From Gambelia wislizenii (lineage: Eukaryota; Chordata; Lepidosauria; Squamata; Crotaphytidae): a stretch of DNA of 64,000 nucleotides. The notes under the pieces are model-generated. The model saw nothing but the letters and a program-made list of their open reading frames with translations. It was not told the DNA's origin and did no database searches. This document shows, in pieces, positions 22,108-34,639 of this stretch. Location of the stretch: positions 282,342,265-282,406,264 of the forward strand of contig JAUMIR010000003.1 of the NCBI GenBank assembly GCA_030847615.1, in the 5' to 3' direction. The position numbers were made by a program, and so were the translations under genes. Positions within the stretch are counted from its first letter, which is position 1, and each line of letters opens with the position of its first letter.

Positions 22108-23097
22108 GGCCGTTTACACGATGAAAATGTCCTGGGAAGAATTCATGTCGATCCCTGGCAGTTTACACGTACATCGGGTCGGGTACGTGATTTTCGGAAG
22201 GGGGGCACCTTTTATCCCTCAACCTGCGGGACTTCCACTCCCGCAGGTTGTGCCGGTTTTTAAAAAAGTCACTGGAGGATTCGGAAAATCGGAAATGTAA
22301 ACAGCGTGGGACAAAAAGTCTCGCTACTGGGATGACCGGAAATGGTGACTGGGGGCGGGCTTAGAGCTCAGGGACCAGAAAAGGAGGGGTCAGTCACCCG
22401 TTCAACAGATCCAGCCTCACCAGCCGAAAACAAAGGCATCCCTTCCAGCTGCACGAAGGTTGATGTGTGTGTGTGTGCGCGCGCGTGTACTCAATCACTT
22501 TTTAAAATGGATTTCTACACTGCAAACCCTTCAGCTTTACCTTTTTCTCAACTGCCTGTTACACAGAGATCGTAGTAGCTTGGTCACCTCCCTGGCACAT
22601 TAAAATATTCAAGTCTCTGAGCGAATTAGCACCCTTTAATTTCCCCTCTCTGTGTTTGTGTCTTTCAAAACGCCTGCCTATAGCAGCCAGCTGTAGGGGT
22701 TAATATTTTAAAAAGGCAAGCACTCTGCTTGTTTTCAAAACACTCAGCTTGATTTCAAAAGGAAAGCTCTGCGTCTGAGCGAAAGATCTATCAGGATCTT
22801 TCAAAATGCTTTCTGCCTCTTCTGAAGGGGTTAAAATGTTCAAAAAGCAAGGGGGAATAACAAACCTCTGCCCCCCCTCTCTCCCCCCCCCAGCCAGCCA
22901 ATAGCATCGCTCGTGGCACGGAACTCTAAGGGAAGTGCGTCACCGAGGTTGTGAAAACACGAGTAATCGCATCTTTGATTGACAGCCAAAAAAAAAAAAT
23001 TTAAAACCTAAACAAAACTGGAACTATGGATGTGTAAATATCAGTCACGGGACCACACGGGATATCCATATCAGAGACATAAATCGTATAAACAGCG
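22108..23097. mobile_element. ~990-bp CpG-rich DNA transposon, non-autonomous
   Basis: Left end GGCCGTTTACACGATGAAAA and right end ATCGTATAAACAGCG are imperfect inverted repeats (GCYGTTTAYACGAT), flanked by AGG at 22105-22107 and 23098-23100. GTTTACACG recurs at 22162. It contains an internal hairpin AACCTGCGGGA / TCCCGCAGGTT (22220-22250) and a TG/CG dinucleotide tract (22459-22486). It is far richer in CpG than its surroundings. No credible transposase frame. Confidence 0.65.
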
Positions 23098-23580
23098 AGG
23101 GGCGGATTCGTGATCACTTTGTCCCGGTAGGCAACGCAACAATTTCTGTCGTGTGACTGGCACCCAAGAAACATGTCTTTCAACTATTTTTTGAATGTAT
23201 TCTAATATTGTAGATATGGTTTTAATGAAAGTGTTTTTAAGTTCAGCAAAGAAACAAGAAAGATTGCATAATGAGTCCAAAAACATGTCTTAATCCAGTG
23301 TAGTCTGTCTGCATGGAGAATCAAACATCTGTTCAGAAAACACATTCCAGGTCACCAAACAAATGGTCAGAAAGCTTAGCTCTGACCACCTCAACCTCCA
23401 GGTTTGAGGGTTGAGGGTAAAAGCACACCTCTTTCATCACACCCATAAACACACACACACACACATTTGTATACACTGCCAACTACTAGCCACTAGCAAA
23501 CTAAGACATATTTAATTCCATGTACCTTGAAGGGGGAAAGTTTCTTCCTCTTAGCTCACATTTCAATATATATGGCATTA
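23098..23580. other. non-coding stretch, nothing recognised apart from (CA)n
   Basis: An (AC)n run lies at 23448-23465. No gene or repeat family recognised. Confidence 0.4.
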
Positions 23581-23843
23581 CAATTGGACCTCCATATCCA
23601 TGGGGGTTTGATTCCCGGATTTACTTCTGATACGAGAGACCACAGATAACAGTGAATGCCATTGAAAATAATGGGACTTCCGGTTTAAAATACTATAGAT
23701 TTGCCTTGGAGGACCTATAAAATGTCTAGAGTGTATGCCTCTCTAGGCATTTTCTAGGAAGACTCTATGGTGCGTGTTCTGTTTTGTGTCCAGTGGATAA
23801 CTGAAACTGTGGATATTGGTTCCGCAGATATGGGGTCCGGCTG
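23581..23843. mobile_element. mariner-type MITE with TA target duplication
   Basis: Ends CAATTGGACCTCCATATCC and GATATGGGGTCCGGCTG are inverted repeats, flanked by TA at 23579-23580 and 23844-23845. Interior contains CCTAGAAAATGCCTAGAGAG in mirrored form. A second copy in reverse orientation lies at 63415-63678 with nearly the same length. Confidence 0.88.
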
Positions 23844-23845
23844 TA

Positions 23846-24317
23846 TCCCAAAAATCTTATTCAGATATCCTGAGCAAAAACTGGGAAATTCTCAGTATGG
23901 AATGCCAGTTTCTTCTCCCTAGTTCATGCTTCTGACTGTATTTAATAGAAATGTTAAAGAGATAATGGAAACAATGTAGATATTTCCTATTTCCTTCAGC
24001 ATATACCTAATCTCACTCAAGACTGAAAGCAACCCAAAGTTCAACCAGTGAAATACTGCTATTTCCAAAATATTAATCCAATATTTTTATCACTATGATT
24101 ATGCAATAGAATATTGCATAGGTGTGATTTAGCTCTGCCTCTGTAGAGACCTTTGTGAATCAGAGGCAGAGTGAATCATTAGTTTCAAGCAGCAGATTTG
24201 GGATATCATAGAAAAGCAGAAAATTGTTAATTAATGATGATTTATTGTTGTATCTGTACTGCCAGGAAGGTGGAGAAAGGTGGCTGTGGGATTCTTTGCT
24301 TCAATAGCCAAAGAAAC
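23846..24317. other. non-coding stretch, nothing recognised
   Basis: AT-rich, no credible frame, no repeat seen. Confidence 0.4.
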
Positions 24318-24545
24318 TAGCCCTTTCACACTATACAATTATAGTGCTATGATTCCACTTTAACTGTCATGACAACATTCTATGGAATCTTGGGATTTGC
24401 AGTTTAAGGAGGGATATTTAGAATTCTCAGCCAGAGAGGGCTGAAGTGTCTCACAAAACTACAAGCCCAAGGATTCCACAAGATGCAGTCACAGATGTTA
24501 AAGTGAAGCCATAGTGCTATAATTGTGTGGTGTGAATGGGCCCTT
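24318..24545. mobile_element. palindromic MITE, family H2
   Basis: The left arm CCCTTTCACACTATACAATT, AGTGCTATGATTCCACTTTA mirrors the right arm AAAGTGAAGCCATAGTGCTA, AATTGTGTGGTGTGAATGGG. The inner core GAATCTTGGGATTTGCAGTT is shared with family H1. The first bases of the termini have diverged and no target duplication is evident. Confidence 0.75.
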
Positions 24546-25580
24546 GGTTGACTTTGAGAACTAAGTACCATGACCTGTGGGGATGGGAGGTGCCAAGAGC
24601 GAGTCAGCTGCCTTGGGCATAAAAATGTCTTGGGCTGGCTCTTCCCTGCATGCTTTGCTTTTAATGTAGGATTTGTGTTTCCAGTCTTTGGGACGAGGGT
24701 CAAAACACCCAGGCCATTTTCTGCTTTAAGCTTGCCTCTTGAAATGGTTCTGGCCAGCTTATTATTTATTTATTTTAAGTTACTATGACACCAGTCTTTG
24801 GATTGCCTTTATCATATACATGGCAATTTATAATGTAATTTCCTTCTTTTCCTTCTTTTTAATTTCTCCTAATTGATAATTGGATCATAAATCCTAAACG
24901 TCTTCCACGAGAGCACTCATTGATGAGTTTTTGTGCTCTCTCACTCTCGCTCTCTCTCCTTTCCTCCCTTTCTCCCTCCCTTCCTCCCTTTTTCTGTTCA
25001 CTTAGCAAATTGCACCATATGTAATGTAAAACAAACTAAGTTAGAAGCATGACTTCTTATTCTGAATCCTGGCATGCAGGAGAGTCACTGAGAGATATCA
25101 TATGGTCTCCTGGCAAAAGTACAAAGTGGCTCTACTGTTTGATCTACTGTCTTAAATTTAAATGCAAAATCTGATAATTGGGTCGGGCAGGAGAAGAAAC
25201 TGACTAATAAAGCTCTTTTCATTTCCTTTTCCTATATGTCCTTGTTTCATCTTTTCTTTGGTTTTTTCCCCCTCCTGCTTGGATGATCTTGATGAGCAAC
25301 AGTTAAGTTCATAGTGAAAAGTTCAAAGGTAGAACCTGGCTTGTACTATAAGTATTGCCCACTTCTACAATTCTTGCTCAGCTTCTCTAACAGGAACCTT
25401 TCCATGACTTCCCTGTTCATTGTTACTCTATTTTTGTGAGTCAATCAAATCAAACTAATAAGGACCTGGAAGTTTTGGAAAGACAAATTGGCATCGGCTC
25501 ACTTCAAAATATTCTATTCCAAGGTCACCTAAAATCTGCCCCATGGTTGCAGAACCCCCATCCCTCTATGTGTTTTGGAC
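24546..25580. other. non-coding stretch
   Basis: No gene. A pyrimidine-rich CTCTCTC / CCTCCCTTTCTCC tract lies at 24935-25000. Otherwise unrecognised. Confidence 0.4.
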
Positions 25581-25710
25581 TGTTGTCTTGTTGTGTGTCT
25601 TCAAGCCATTTCTGACTTATGGCAACACTAAGACAAATCTATCACAGGGCTTTCTTGGCAAGATTTGTTCAAAGAGGATTTGCCATTGTCTTCCTCTGAG
25701 GTTGAGTGCG
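25581..25710 (-). mobile_element. MIR/CORE-like SINE, 3' half
   Basis: Minus strand: CAACCTCAGAGGAAGACAAT, AATCTTGCCAAGAAAGCCCT, then CATAAGTCAGAAATGGCTTG and the tail. The tRNA-like head is absent. Confidence 0.78.
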
Positions 25711-28700
25711 ATTAGGGCTTATATTTGCAGCCATGAGGTCTAAAACCGGGGGGGGGGTTGTTTTGTGTGTGTGTGCTTGGTTTGGGGGGGGTTGCCGTTA
25801 TGAAAAGAAAAAGTAAATGATTCAGCTCTAAAGTTTGTTTGAAGAAGACAAAAAAACAGTCATGAGCAATGCACTTGCAGAATCAGAGCATGAACCCACC
25901 TCTGGTCATTCTCCCCCAGCTTTATCTGTAAAATAACAGGGCTCTGCCCTATTTGTGTGGATGAACAAAATTAGAAATGTAATGCTCTTACTACACACAC
26001 ACATAGTACAAAAGAAGAGATGATGATGATCATGATGATGATGATTTCATAGAATGATGAGGATAATTTATGGAGTCAGGTGTCCCAAAATCCAAATCCA
26101 CTAATCTGTTAAGCACATTTTGGAAACAAATGCTTGTTTAGGCTTGCCTTTGATACCAAAAATATTTTTATTGCACAATCTCTACTGTGGACCATTAAAC
26201 AAAGACAGAGGATTGGACTTCAAAGGAGATGCAAGATAAATGAAAACTGAACTTCCTTTTCAGACAGATTCAGATTCTTAACAAACAGACCTAGACAGTG
26301 CAATCCCATATGTGTCTACTCAGAAGTAACTCCCTTTGAGTTCATCGAGGATTACTCCTGAGTAAGCACATACAGGATTATAGCCCAAGGCTCAGTTCTG
26401 GTGGGTGAATGGCTTTTAGCAACAGTCACATTGTTTTTCTCAGCTAGGGAACAACAACTGTTAGACTACGGGAACATTTCATGGTCAGCTTCCTGACTTA
26501 AATGAGATAATTCACAAATGGCCCACATTACTGGCTCGTTTTTCTTCCTTGTGCTGGTATCCAAATTTTAGCCAAAATATAATACTCTAATCTTCAAAGG
26601 AAGCATGAACGAGCTTAGAAAACGGAAGTGAGTCTCCAAGGTGATTGACGATTCCATGCACTCCATTTCTCATTTATTTAGTCTAAAAGGGGGCTCTTTA
26701 AAATCTTGGCTGTTGTACTGGTGTATATCCTGCCGGGTGGCCACTAGAAGAGACTCATCAGTTCTGTTGTGATTGCATTAGAAAGCCTTCAAAATAGCAT
26801 TGGAAAGATCACCAAAGCAGTTGAATGTTGGGAAGAAGTGACTGGATGACTTAGGTTTGATTGATCATTAGGGGTCCCTGCAACAGCATACTTAACACAC
26901 AAAGCCCAGCAGGATCCAGAGATTGTAAGAGCAATTTTGGATTTTTGCATTATAATTACTTTACTAATAGCTGATGTTCAATTAATTGCTGTTTTCCCCT
27001 GTGTCTCTCACCTCAAGGAACTCTAGGAAACAAACAGTACATTCCTATCAACATAAACAAGTATAAAGTAGCCAGAAGGGATATCCTCTACAGTTCAGAC
27101 CTTAGGAAAGTTACATGCTGGCTGGGGAGTTGTGGGAATTGTAGTCCAGTTTTTCTCCCTAGCTCTTCACCTCTGCTGGTTAGTATCATTCTTGGCCAGA
27201 AACCATGAATGGTCAACCACAAGTATATGGAAATTAGCTACACTCACTTGTGAGGGATGTGCCTCTGTACATGCCCAGATGCTCTCTACTCATTAACAAT
27301 ATTTCACATATGCCAGAGTTGAGCCCCAGTTTAGCCTGCTCAGTACTAAGGAGAAATGATTGACATTGCAGTTTACCTCTGAACTTATCCAGACAGTTTT
27401 TTAGACTGGTTAACCAATTATTATGCATTAGACTTAAATATCATTGATGGAAATCATTTCATGAATGCAAAACATACCGGGGGGGGGGGGGGGGCTATGT
27501 TGATATAACAGCATATTAAATATACTCTGGTTTATTGAGATATTTGAAAAAAGACTTGCAATTCAAACCTATGCATGTCTACTCGAAAGTCCTATTAAGT
27601 CAAGTAATATTTACCCCTTTGCAATTGAGCATAGGAGTGCAGCCTTGAGCCAAAATCTGATAATATTTGCTTGGAAGCAAGTCTTATAGGAGCAAACAGA
27701 GAGCATAACTAGAGAGCATATCTAGATTGCTCAAGTGTAATATAAAAAGGACAAGGAAATCAGGCAGGGATGTAATTCAGAAACCTGAAGGCTATCAGTC
27801 ATATATTTGCGAGACTAGGGATAGGTTTGAAGAGGGATGGTCTACCAAATGAGCCTATGCCCATCAGAGTGTACCCAATGTCATCTGTGGCCTGTTTTTT
27901 CTCCTTTTGTTATGGTACATTACAAACAAGTATTACTTGTACTGTACAGTATAAGGAATTTGGATGGTAAGCACCTAATGCATTTGGTAAGAGCCATGTG
28001 GAAATATGCATTCCTTGGAAAGCTGACCATGAGAGACACAACAAGAGATAAGGATTTTGAATATCTTCTTGTGAGGGTTGGGTTACGTGACTCTTTTATT
28101 GTCCTGTTTCTATTTTTTACTGACTTTGTTTTTGTGTCCCACATGACTTGGCTTTTCTCAGGCCTAATTAGCCAGCATGCTGAAATGTAATGGGACAAAT
28201 GCTTACAGCAAACCACAGCCAGACTATAGCTCTCTCAGCACCATTTCAAACACATTGGCTAGAAGACTGTTGGTGCCAATGGTTGCACTTTTTCCAGACT
28301 TACACGGTGCTGGTGAGGGAAGGCAAACACAATCTGATAGCTCCAAGCAGCCTATTTCACCCATTTCTCACTTCCTTGACAGCCATAGGCTTTTTCCTCC
28401 TGACAGCACAGCCTACTCTGGCATAGTGTGGTACTCTGCTGTTGTGAGAATGTCATAATTCATTTACTCCCATAATATGTCCATGGCATTTATTCCTAGG
28501 TGAAATGCAGAATGAATATGTGTGTGTGTGTGCATGTGCACACGTGCATCCACGTGTGTACATCTACATGTGTATGCATGTATGTGTGACGAAGATCCTA
28601 CATCAAATAGTTCCGTGTCCTCCACCACCCACATGTGTTGTTCTGAAAAGGGTGCAAGTGGCTAGCACTTTGCACCCCATCCAAAACCTCCCACCACCTC

Positions 28701-29512
28701 CTATAGCTGTCAACACCTAGGAGGACTTGTTGTTGCTGCTGCTTGCTAGTGGAAAAGAAAGGGAGTGGGGAGGCAAGTCAGACAATGAAGAACTGGCTCA
28801 TCTCAGTTCAGAGAGAAAAGAAATGGGAGTGCACTCAGAGCTGAAGTGCATCCTTCTGTTCAATCCCCTACAAGATGCATAATCTGAACTGCCTCCTTGC
28901 ACTTTCTTCCCTGCTTGTAAGTAGAAGCACCAGTTCCTCCTGGAGCTTGACGGTTGCGGGGGTGGGGGGGAGTTTCGGGATGTTGCACAAAGGGCTACAG
29001 CCCATGTTTTGAGATCTGCCGGGGAAACCGTCTATCACCCTGGGCCTTCTGCTTGCTTCTCTCCATATAGCTACAATACTGTGTGCTCTTACCTGGGAAA
29101 TAAACCCCATTCGTCTCAGTGGGATTTACGTTTGAGCAAACATCTTTAGGGTTATGCTGTAATTGTCCACACTTTATCTAATTACACAGTTTGAGAGTGT
29201 ATGGGTATCATTTATGGCCTTGTGGAATGGGTGGGGTGGGTGTGATGCAGTATGAACTGGGCCCAAAGATGAAATTAAAGATGAGAATATTGAATTATGG
29301 ATGAAAGTAAATATTTCTCGTATCATATGATTCTATATAATGGGGAAAATAGGGCTAAGAAAGCCTCCTGTCTCAAAACCTAGAGAGAACTGCTGTCATT
29401 AGGTATAGACAGCACTACTGGTCTCCTGCATAGTACCTTCCTATGCAAAGTGGTTTTGAATGTAAATGTAAAAAGTAACTGAGAGGTTGGGTAGTGGCCA
29501 TGGGTAATCACC
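25711..29512. other. long non-coding stretch, partly unique
   Basis: No gene. It contains G-rich runs (25747, 27478-27494), (GATGAT)n at 26019-26045, short palindromic repeats at 26292 and 27552, a TG-rich tract (28518-28590), and a third related fragment at 29096-29160. The interval 26400-27000 looks unique and is one candidate for conserved non-coding sequence. Confidence 0.4.
26292..26392. repeat. short palindromic repeat (CAGTGCAATCC...TACTCAGAAGTAA)
   Basis: About 100 bp: CAGTGCAATCCCATATGTGT, CTACTCAGAAGTAACTCCC then GGATTACTCCTGAGTAAGC and CACATACAGGATTATAGCC, which mirror each other. Degraded relatives lie near 4572, 7598, 21505, 27552 and 29096. Probably an old MITE. Confidence 0.65.
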
Positions 29513-29706
29513 AATTGTTGTGTGCCTTCAAGTTGTTTCTAACTTTTGGCAACCCTAAGGCAAACCTATCATGGGGTTTTCTGAGGGCTGAGAGTTTGTG
29601 ACTTGCTCAGGGTCAACCAGTGGGTTTTCATGGCCAAGCAGGGATTCGAACCCTGGTCCCTAGAGCTGTAGTCCAACACTCAAATCACTATGCCACACTG
29701 GCTCCC
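29513..29706 (-). mobile_element. MIR/CORE-like tRNA-derived SINE with internal deletion
   Basis: Minus strand from GGGAGCCAGTGTGGCATAGT through the B-box-like GGGTTCGAATCCC to the tail GAAGGCACACAACAATTGG. A stretch of the CORE-like middle (the GAACAAATCTTGCCAAG part) is missing compared with the copy at 29818. Confidence 0.83.
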
Positions 29707-29817
29707 ATAATCAAAGAGAGGAACAAAATGTCAGATATCCTCTAACAAAATTTTATCTATGATTTCCCTCTCCTCTTGTGCAATCTACTTTGAATACTTC
29801 TATAAATCATACCATGA

Positions 29818-30052
29818 GAACCAGCATGGTGTAGTGGTTTGAGCATTGGACGATGACTCTGGAGACCAGGTTTCAAGTCTTCACTTAGCCATGGAAAGCC
29901 ACTGGGTGACCTTAGGCGAGTCAAACTCTTTCAGCCTCAGAGGAAGACAAAGGCAAACCCGCTCTGAACAAATCTTGCCAAGAAAACCCCATGATAGGTT
30001 TGCCTTAGGGTCTCCATAAGTCAGAAACTACTTGAAGGCACACAACAACAAT
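29818..30052 (+). mobile_element. MIR/CORE-like tRNA-derived SINE, full length
   Basis: The best copy in the window: head AGAACCAGCATGGTGTAGTG with an A-box-like stretch, decayed B-box (GGTTTCAAGTC), middle CCACTGGGTGACCTTAGGCG, CTCTGAACAAATCTTGCCAA, and tail GGCACACAACAACAATAA. Head-to-head arrangement with the copy at 29513-29706, separated by about 110 bp. Confidence 0.87.
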
Positions 30053-30135
30053 AAATTACATTATTTCTCCTACAACAGTATTGAGCATAGCAATATATAC
30101 AGACGTTCTCTTGTGTTAGCATTAATCTTACACTT

Positions 30136-30400
30136 AGAATCATAGAATTGTAGAGTTGGAAGAGACCACGAGGGCCATCCAGTCCAACTCCCTGCCACGC
30201 AGGAAATCTTGATCAAAGCATCCCCGACAGATGGCACTCCAGCCTCTGTTTAAAGACCTCCGAAGAAGGAGACCCCACCATGCTCCAAGGGAGTGTGTTC
30301 CACTGCCGAACAGCTCTTACTGTCAAAAAGTTCCTCCTAATGTTGAGGTGGAATCTCTGTTCCTGGAGCTTGCATCCATTGCTCTGTGTGTTGACCCTGT
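30136..30400 (-). mobile_element. CR1 LINE 3' end (minus strand)
   Basis: Matches the 3' end of the CR1 copies at 37.1 and 48.3 kb in reverse: the 8-bp tail region AATCATAGAATTGTAGAGTT, GGCCATCCAGTCCAACTCCC, CATCCCCGACAGATGG, and the coding end (reverse of FLTVRAVRQWNTLPRS...). It is truncated to about 265 bp. Confidence 0.88.
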
Positions 30401-33400
30401 GTTGTTAATAAGTCTATCAGTAGACTAGAGAGAGTGTCGTGGGTTTGGTTGCAGTGTTTATAATATTTTCAAATGTGAGTGGCGCAAAGGGACCACCATG
30501 TCATATTAAATCGGCTGCTTCAGTAAGATAATAGGTGAATGAAGCCATTCTTCAACTTCATGGACATTGTGGGCATTGTATATGTGGAAATGACTCTTCT
30601 CAGTGCCAGATCACCATCTCTTTTCTACATCAGCAGTGCGTGTATGTGAGAGAGAAAGAGAGTGTGTAAAATTCATTAAAAGCAAAAAACTTCAAATAGT
30701 ATGTGGAAGGGGGACAGTAAATGGGTTGCAATGAATGGATCATAAAAGTCGTGGTTAGATGGGAGAAGCTGACAATGGCATGTCTTTGATTATAGTGAAA
30801 CTCATGGCACAGTATTTAATTTGCTTGGCTTAAAGTTAGATACTGTTTTGCTGACATTTCAAAATGCCTTCTCCTTTCCTAGTTAAATGTGTTTCTGTGT
30901 TGTGCGTGTGTTTTCATTAACAGTGGGGAGGATGAAAGGAGGAAAAAATGTTCATTTAGAGTCAAATATATGTGAACAAAAATTATCTTGACAGTTTGCA
31001 AAAATGAAAAACTCAACTTCTCAGTTATTAAAGTAAAACATCCAAATGTTCCCAGTAGTTCCTTTTAACGCAATTACTTGATTAGAGGAAGGCTTTTCAT
31101 TTTCTAACCGCTACAGGAATAAGCAATATAGCTGTCAATAATTTTGTAGCTGGGCCTCAGGTCTGGTGGCCAGCATCTGACCACATCTTTACATGGTCAT
31201 TAATGCATTTCCATCAGCACTCAAAAATGCACCCAGCACAGCCTTCAAAACCTTAAGGGATTTTGCTGGTGTACTAGTGACCTTTTCCGTCATCAATTTC
31301 CAGGATGTTTTTTCACTCCTGAATATGCAGCACATCATAATGTTTTACATCAAGCCACCACTTAAGTCATGTCATGTTAAGTTCAAAACTACCCTTGCTT
31401 CTGGTTTCCTTCTCAGTCTAGAGACTGACCAAAGCTGGTGCTACCATTAAGCTGAGTGAGGTACCATCTCAAGCACAATATTTGGGGTGCCATGAACAGA
31501 CAGAAAATTGGTGGTTATTGGCTATTTCTTTTGCTGCCAGAGATGAGGGAAAATGATTGTGGGTTATTCTGCATCATGTGCCAAAATAATTTGGCTGGTT
31601 TTGGGTACTTATCTACCTTGATGTAGTTGAGTGATGGGCAATGTGTGTCACTCTTGCTTCAGTAGCAAAATACATTGGGCTGGCTCTGTAACTGACAAGG
31701 GCCATTTCATAATAGGCCACAACCCAAAATTCGGTGGTGCTTTGATGCTTTTGTGGACACCTGTGCTAGTAAGTCTTTTCAGGTGGAGAACCAATGAATG
31801 AAAGTGGTGGGTACTGCAGATGAATAAGGATGTGGAGAGAGTACATTGATCAAAAAACAGCATGATGGCTTTATGCAGCTTCCAGTTTTCAAAGTACTAA
31901 TACCACTAAATAACAGGTGCTGAGACCACCAACATGAGAGGGCTGTGGTCACCACACCCTATTTGTGTCCTCTTAGATGTTGGTCAGTGTAGGAAACAGG
32001 GTTTTGGCTAAATTAGATGGAGCGCTGGTTTAATTACAATGGGACTGATGTAGAAAAAAAGCATGTAAGAGCCTCAGCCAAAGGCAGGACTAGAAATGAA
32101 TGAGCACTATTTCTACACATGAAAGACCCATTGGTATTTTAACTTCATTATGTACAGGGTTTGCAATCATTACTGTTTTGGACTACAACTCTTAGAACCC
32201 CCCCCCCAAGCAGCATGCCCATTTCTTTGAATAAACGCAATACACATAACTCAAAAACATCACTTTTTTGGCTACAACTTCCAGCCAATGGTGATGCTGC
32301 TTCAGGAGTTCTGGGAGTTGTAGTCAAGAAAAGTAAGTTTCTTAAACTCTTATATGAATGTCAATCACTTTTTATAGCTTATTTTCAAAGTATATCAAAT
32401 ATGTCCATGTGGACTTGTAGTCAACAATGAATTGCCCATAGCTAGGACTAGCTCAGGTAAAACTGCCATTTTCACCTATAGGTGGATTAAGGAGGAATTA
32501 ATCCAATTCACATTTTACCTGGAAACTACAAAATTCACACTTCCTGAAACAATATATGAATCAAAATGCAGTTATATTTTACTACTTTCATTCCTTCAGA
32601 TTTTGTGGTATAATTCTTCCATGAGAAAATGTGCAAAAAAAAAAAAATCATTTATTAGGAGAATGCACAAAACATGCCTGTGTTTATTAAAATAACATAC
32701 AAAAATGTTATATCTTTGAGAAAATTGCTTACAAAAATGTATATATTAGGCAAAATTGCATTAAAATGTCATGTTAGGAGAAGTGTGCCTGAAAACATAT
32801 GCCACAGTTAAAGTACTATTGAACTGATATAATTGTGAGGTATGGGTATACTTCAGTGGATATCTAAATATCAGTGAAACAAGCTTTATTTGTGTAAATC
32901 CTTAGGTTGCCAAGGTACTGGTGTGGATTTGCACTGCTTCTTTTCTCAGCTTCTCAGTAGAGCCACAGAAGAGGGAAGAAAACCCATCTGTTTAAAAGCA
33001 GTATAAATATACAGCTGAAAGGGCAGTTCTACTTTGTAAGGAGAGGAATATATTCCTTTTAATAATCCGGTATTAATTAGGTTAACTGAAAGGCGGGAGG
33101 AGGGAGAAAGAGAAAACAAACTGAAATTTTCATGTGGAGAAATCCAATTGGATGCCAGACCTTTGGCTTTGATGTTAGTGAAATGAGATTAAATGACCAT
33201 ATAAAGAACTGGACTCTGGTGGTCTGTACTTTTTCCTCTCACATTCACTGTAATGTGACAATTGCTTTTTAAACATTCAAAATTTAGCGTATTCTAAATT
33301 CCAAGTTTAAAAAAAGCTTCAAAGACAAGAACATTTCTGGGAACAATCTGAAGGTCTGAATGCAGTTCAAGTTTCTATGAGCTTCACAATTGCAAAATAT

Positions 33401-34534
33401 TTATTTGTGTTACACTGAATGACTGCAGTCATTTCTCCCCTTCCTCAGCCCATTGACAAAAAGGCTTTCTCATATCAATGTCCTGAAATAGCAGGTCAGC
33501 AATAGTTCATTTCCTACCGAAATGGCCCAATCATGGAAAAAAGAGAACAGTGACTGAAATATGATCCTGAAAGGGAATGGGAACTTTTTGTGATGTTACT
33601 TTGTTTTCATATAAGTCTATCTACCATGTGTCACACACTCAGTAAGACACTTAAGTATGTTCCTGAGAGTCCAAAATACATTATCTAATGGAAAGGAAGC
33701 AAATAATACTTAGCATATATGTGACACTTCACATCCATCATTATTATTGTTGTTGTTATTGTTATTTATGATAACAAGTATAAGAAATCTCTAGAAGAAT
33801 AAGTAACAACAATATACAGGAGAGTAGATCTGGCTATGTTATGTGTTAGGAAGTGGAATTGCGCCATAGCTATAAACCTGAGCATCTATTTATCCTGCCA
33901 GGTCTGGCCCAAGATATTTTCTAAATTCAGATCCCATCTTGGAAGAAAGGTGGGATAGAAATCAAATCAAATCAGATCAAATAAAATAAATAAATAAATT
34001 TGCTTCCTAAGTAGAACAATAAATCGTGTTGCCATCTCATCCAAAGTGCTTGATACCCAAAGTCAATCAAGTTATATCAGCCTCTGAGGCAGAAAATCTC
34101 ACCAATGTGTCTCACTATTGTTGTCATTATGTGACTTCAAATCAACTCTGACTTACAGCAATTACCTCATATGATCCTGACATCCATGAATTTTTAAAAG
34201 TGGGTTGTTGTTGATTGTGGCAAGTAGTTTCTAGGTTTCAGGGTTGTCTGCAGTGAAGGAAGGAGCTGCCACACAAGGCCTATGACTGGGAAGTATCATT
34301 GTCCAGAATAAGCTCTGGCTGATGGATGATATACAGTATTTGATGAGGTTTAGCTGGCACTGGCAGCAATAGGGGATACTGGATGTTATAGCGCACATTG
34401 TGGTCAGAAAGTAGAAGCATGTAATTCTGTATAGCAGACTCTTTGTGGCAGGGTACTGATATCAGGAGTTATGACTATATATTAACAATCCTACATTTTC
34501 CACAATGTTTATCTCTTGGTTATTGAGGGAAGGA
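30401..34534. other. long non-coding stretch, largely unique
   Basis: No gene seen. A fragment at 32170-32350 contains TTTGGACTACAACTCTTAG and GGGAGTTGTAGTCAAG as a loose palindrome; a SINE tail fragment lies at 34108-34185; an L2-like 'GAAAGGTGGGATAGAAATCA' tail with AAATCA/AAATA repeats is at 33938-34000. The intervals 30990-31420 and 33050-33420 are repeat-poor. Confidence 0.4.
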
Positions 34535-34609
34535 ATATGCATGGCAGAGGGTTGGACTGGATGGCCCTCGTGGGCTCTTCCAACTCTACAATTCTATGAT
34601 TCTATGATT
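34535..34609 (+). mobile_element. CR1 extreme 3' end
   Basis: Only the last ~75 bp: GGTTGGACTGGATGGCCCTC, TCTTCCAACTCTACAATTC, then TATGATTCTATGATT, the characteristic CR1 8-bp terminal repeat. Confidence 0.88.
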
Positions 34610-34639
34610 TCAAAATATTCAAAAACATGTTTCTTAAGT

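Noticed and set aside
21724..22300. Cys/His/Phe-rich open frames resembling zinc-finger repeats
   Set aside because: The periodic residues come from the palindromic 16-mer repeat; spacing is irregular and no C2H2 pattern fits.
22830..22990. CpG-island-like promoter near 22.9 kb
   Set aside because: It lies inside the ~990-bp element bounded by inverted repeats; no downstream exon is seen.
24404..24788. Overlapping open frames of 72-99 codons
   Set aside because: They overlap MITE H2 and show no known domain; length is within chance expectation.
29640..29680. tRNA gene (B-box GGGATTCGAACCC)
   Set aside because: It is the tRNA-derived head of a SINE; there is no cloverleaf or mature 3' end.
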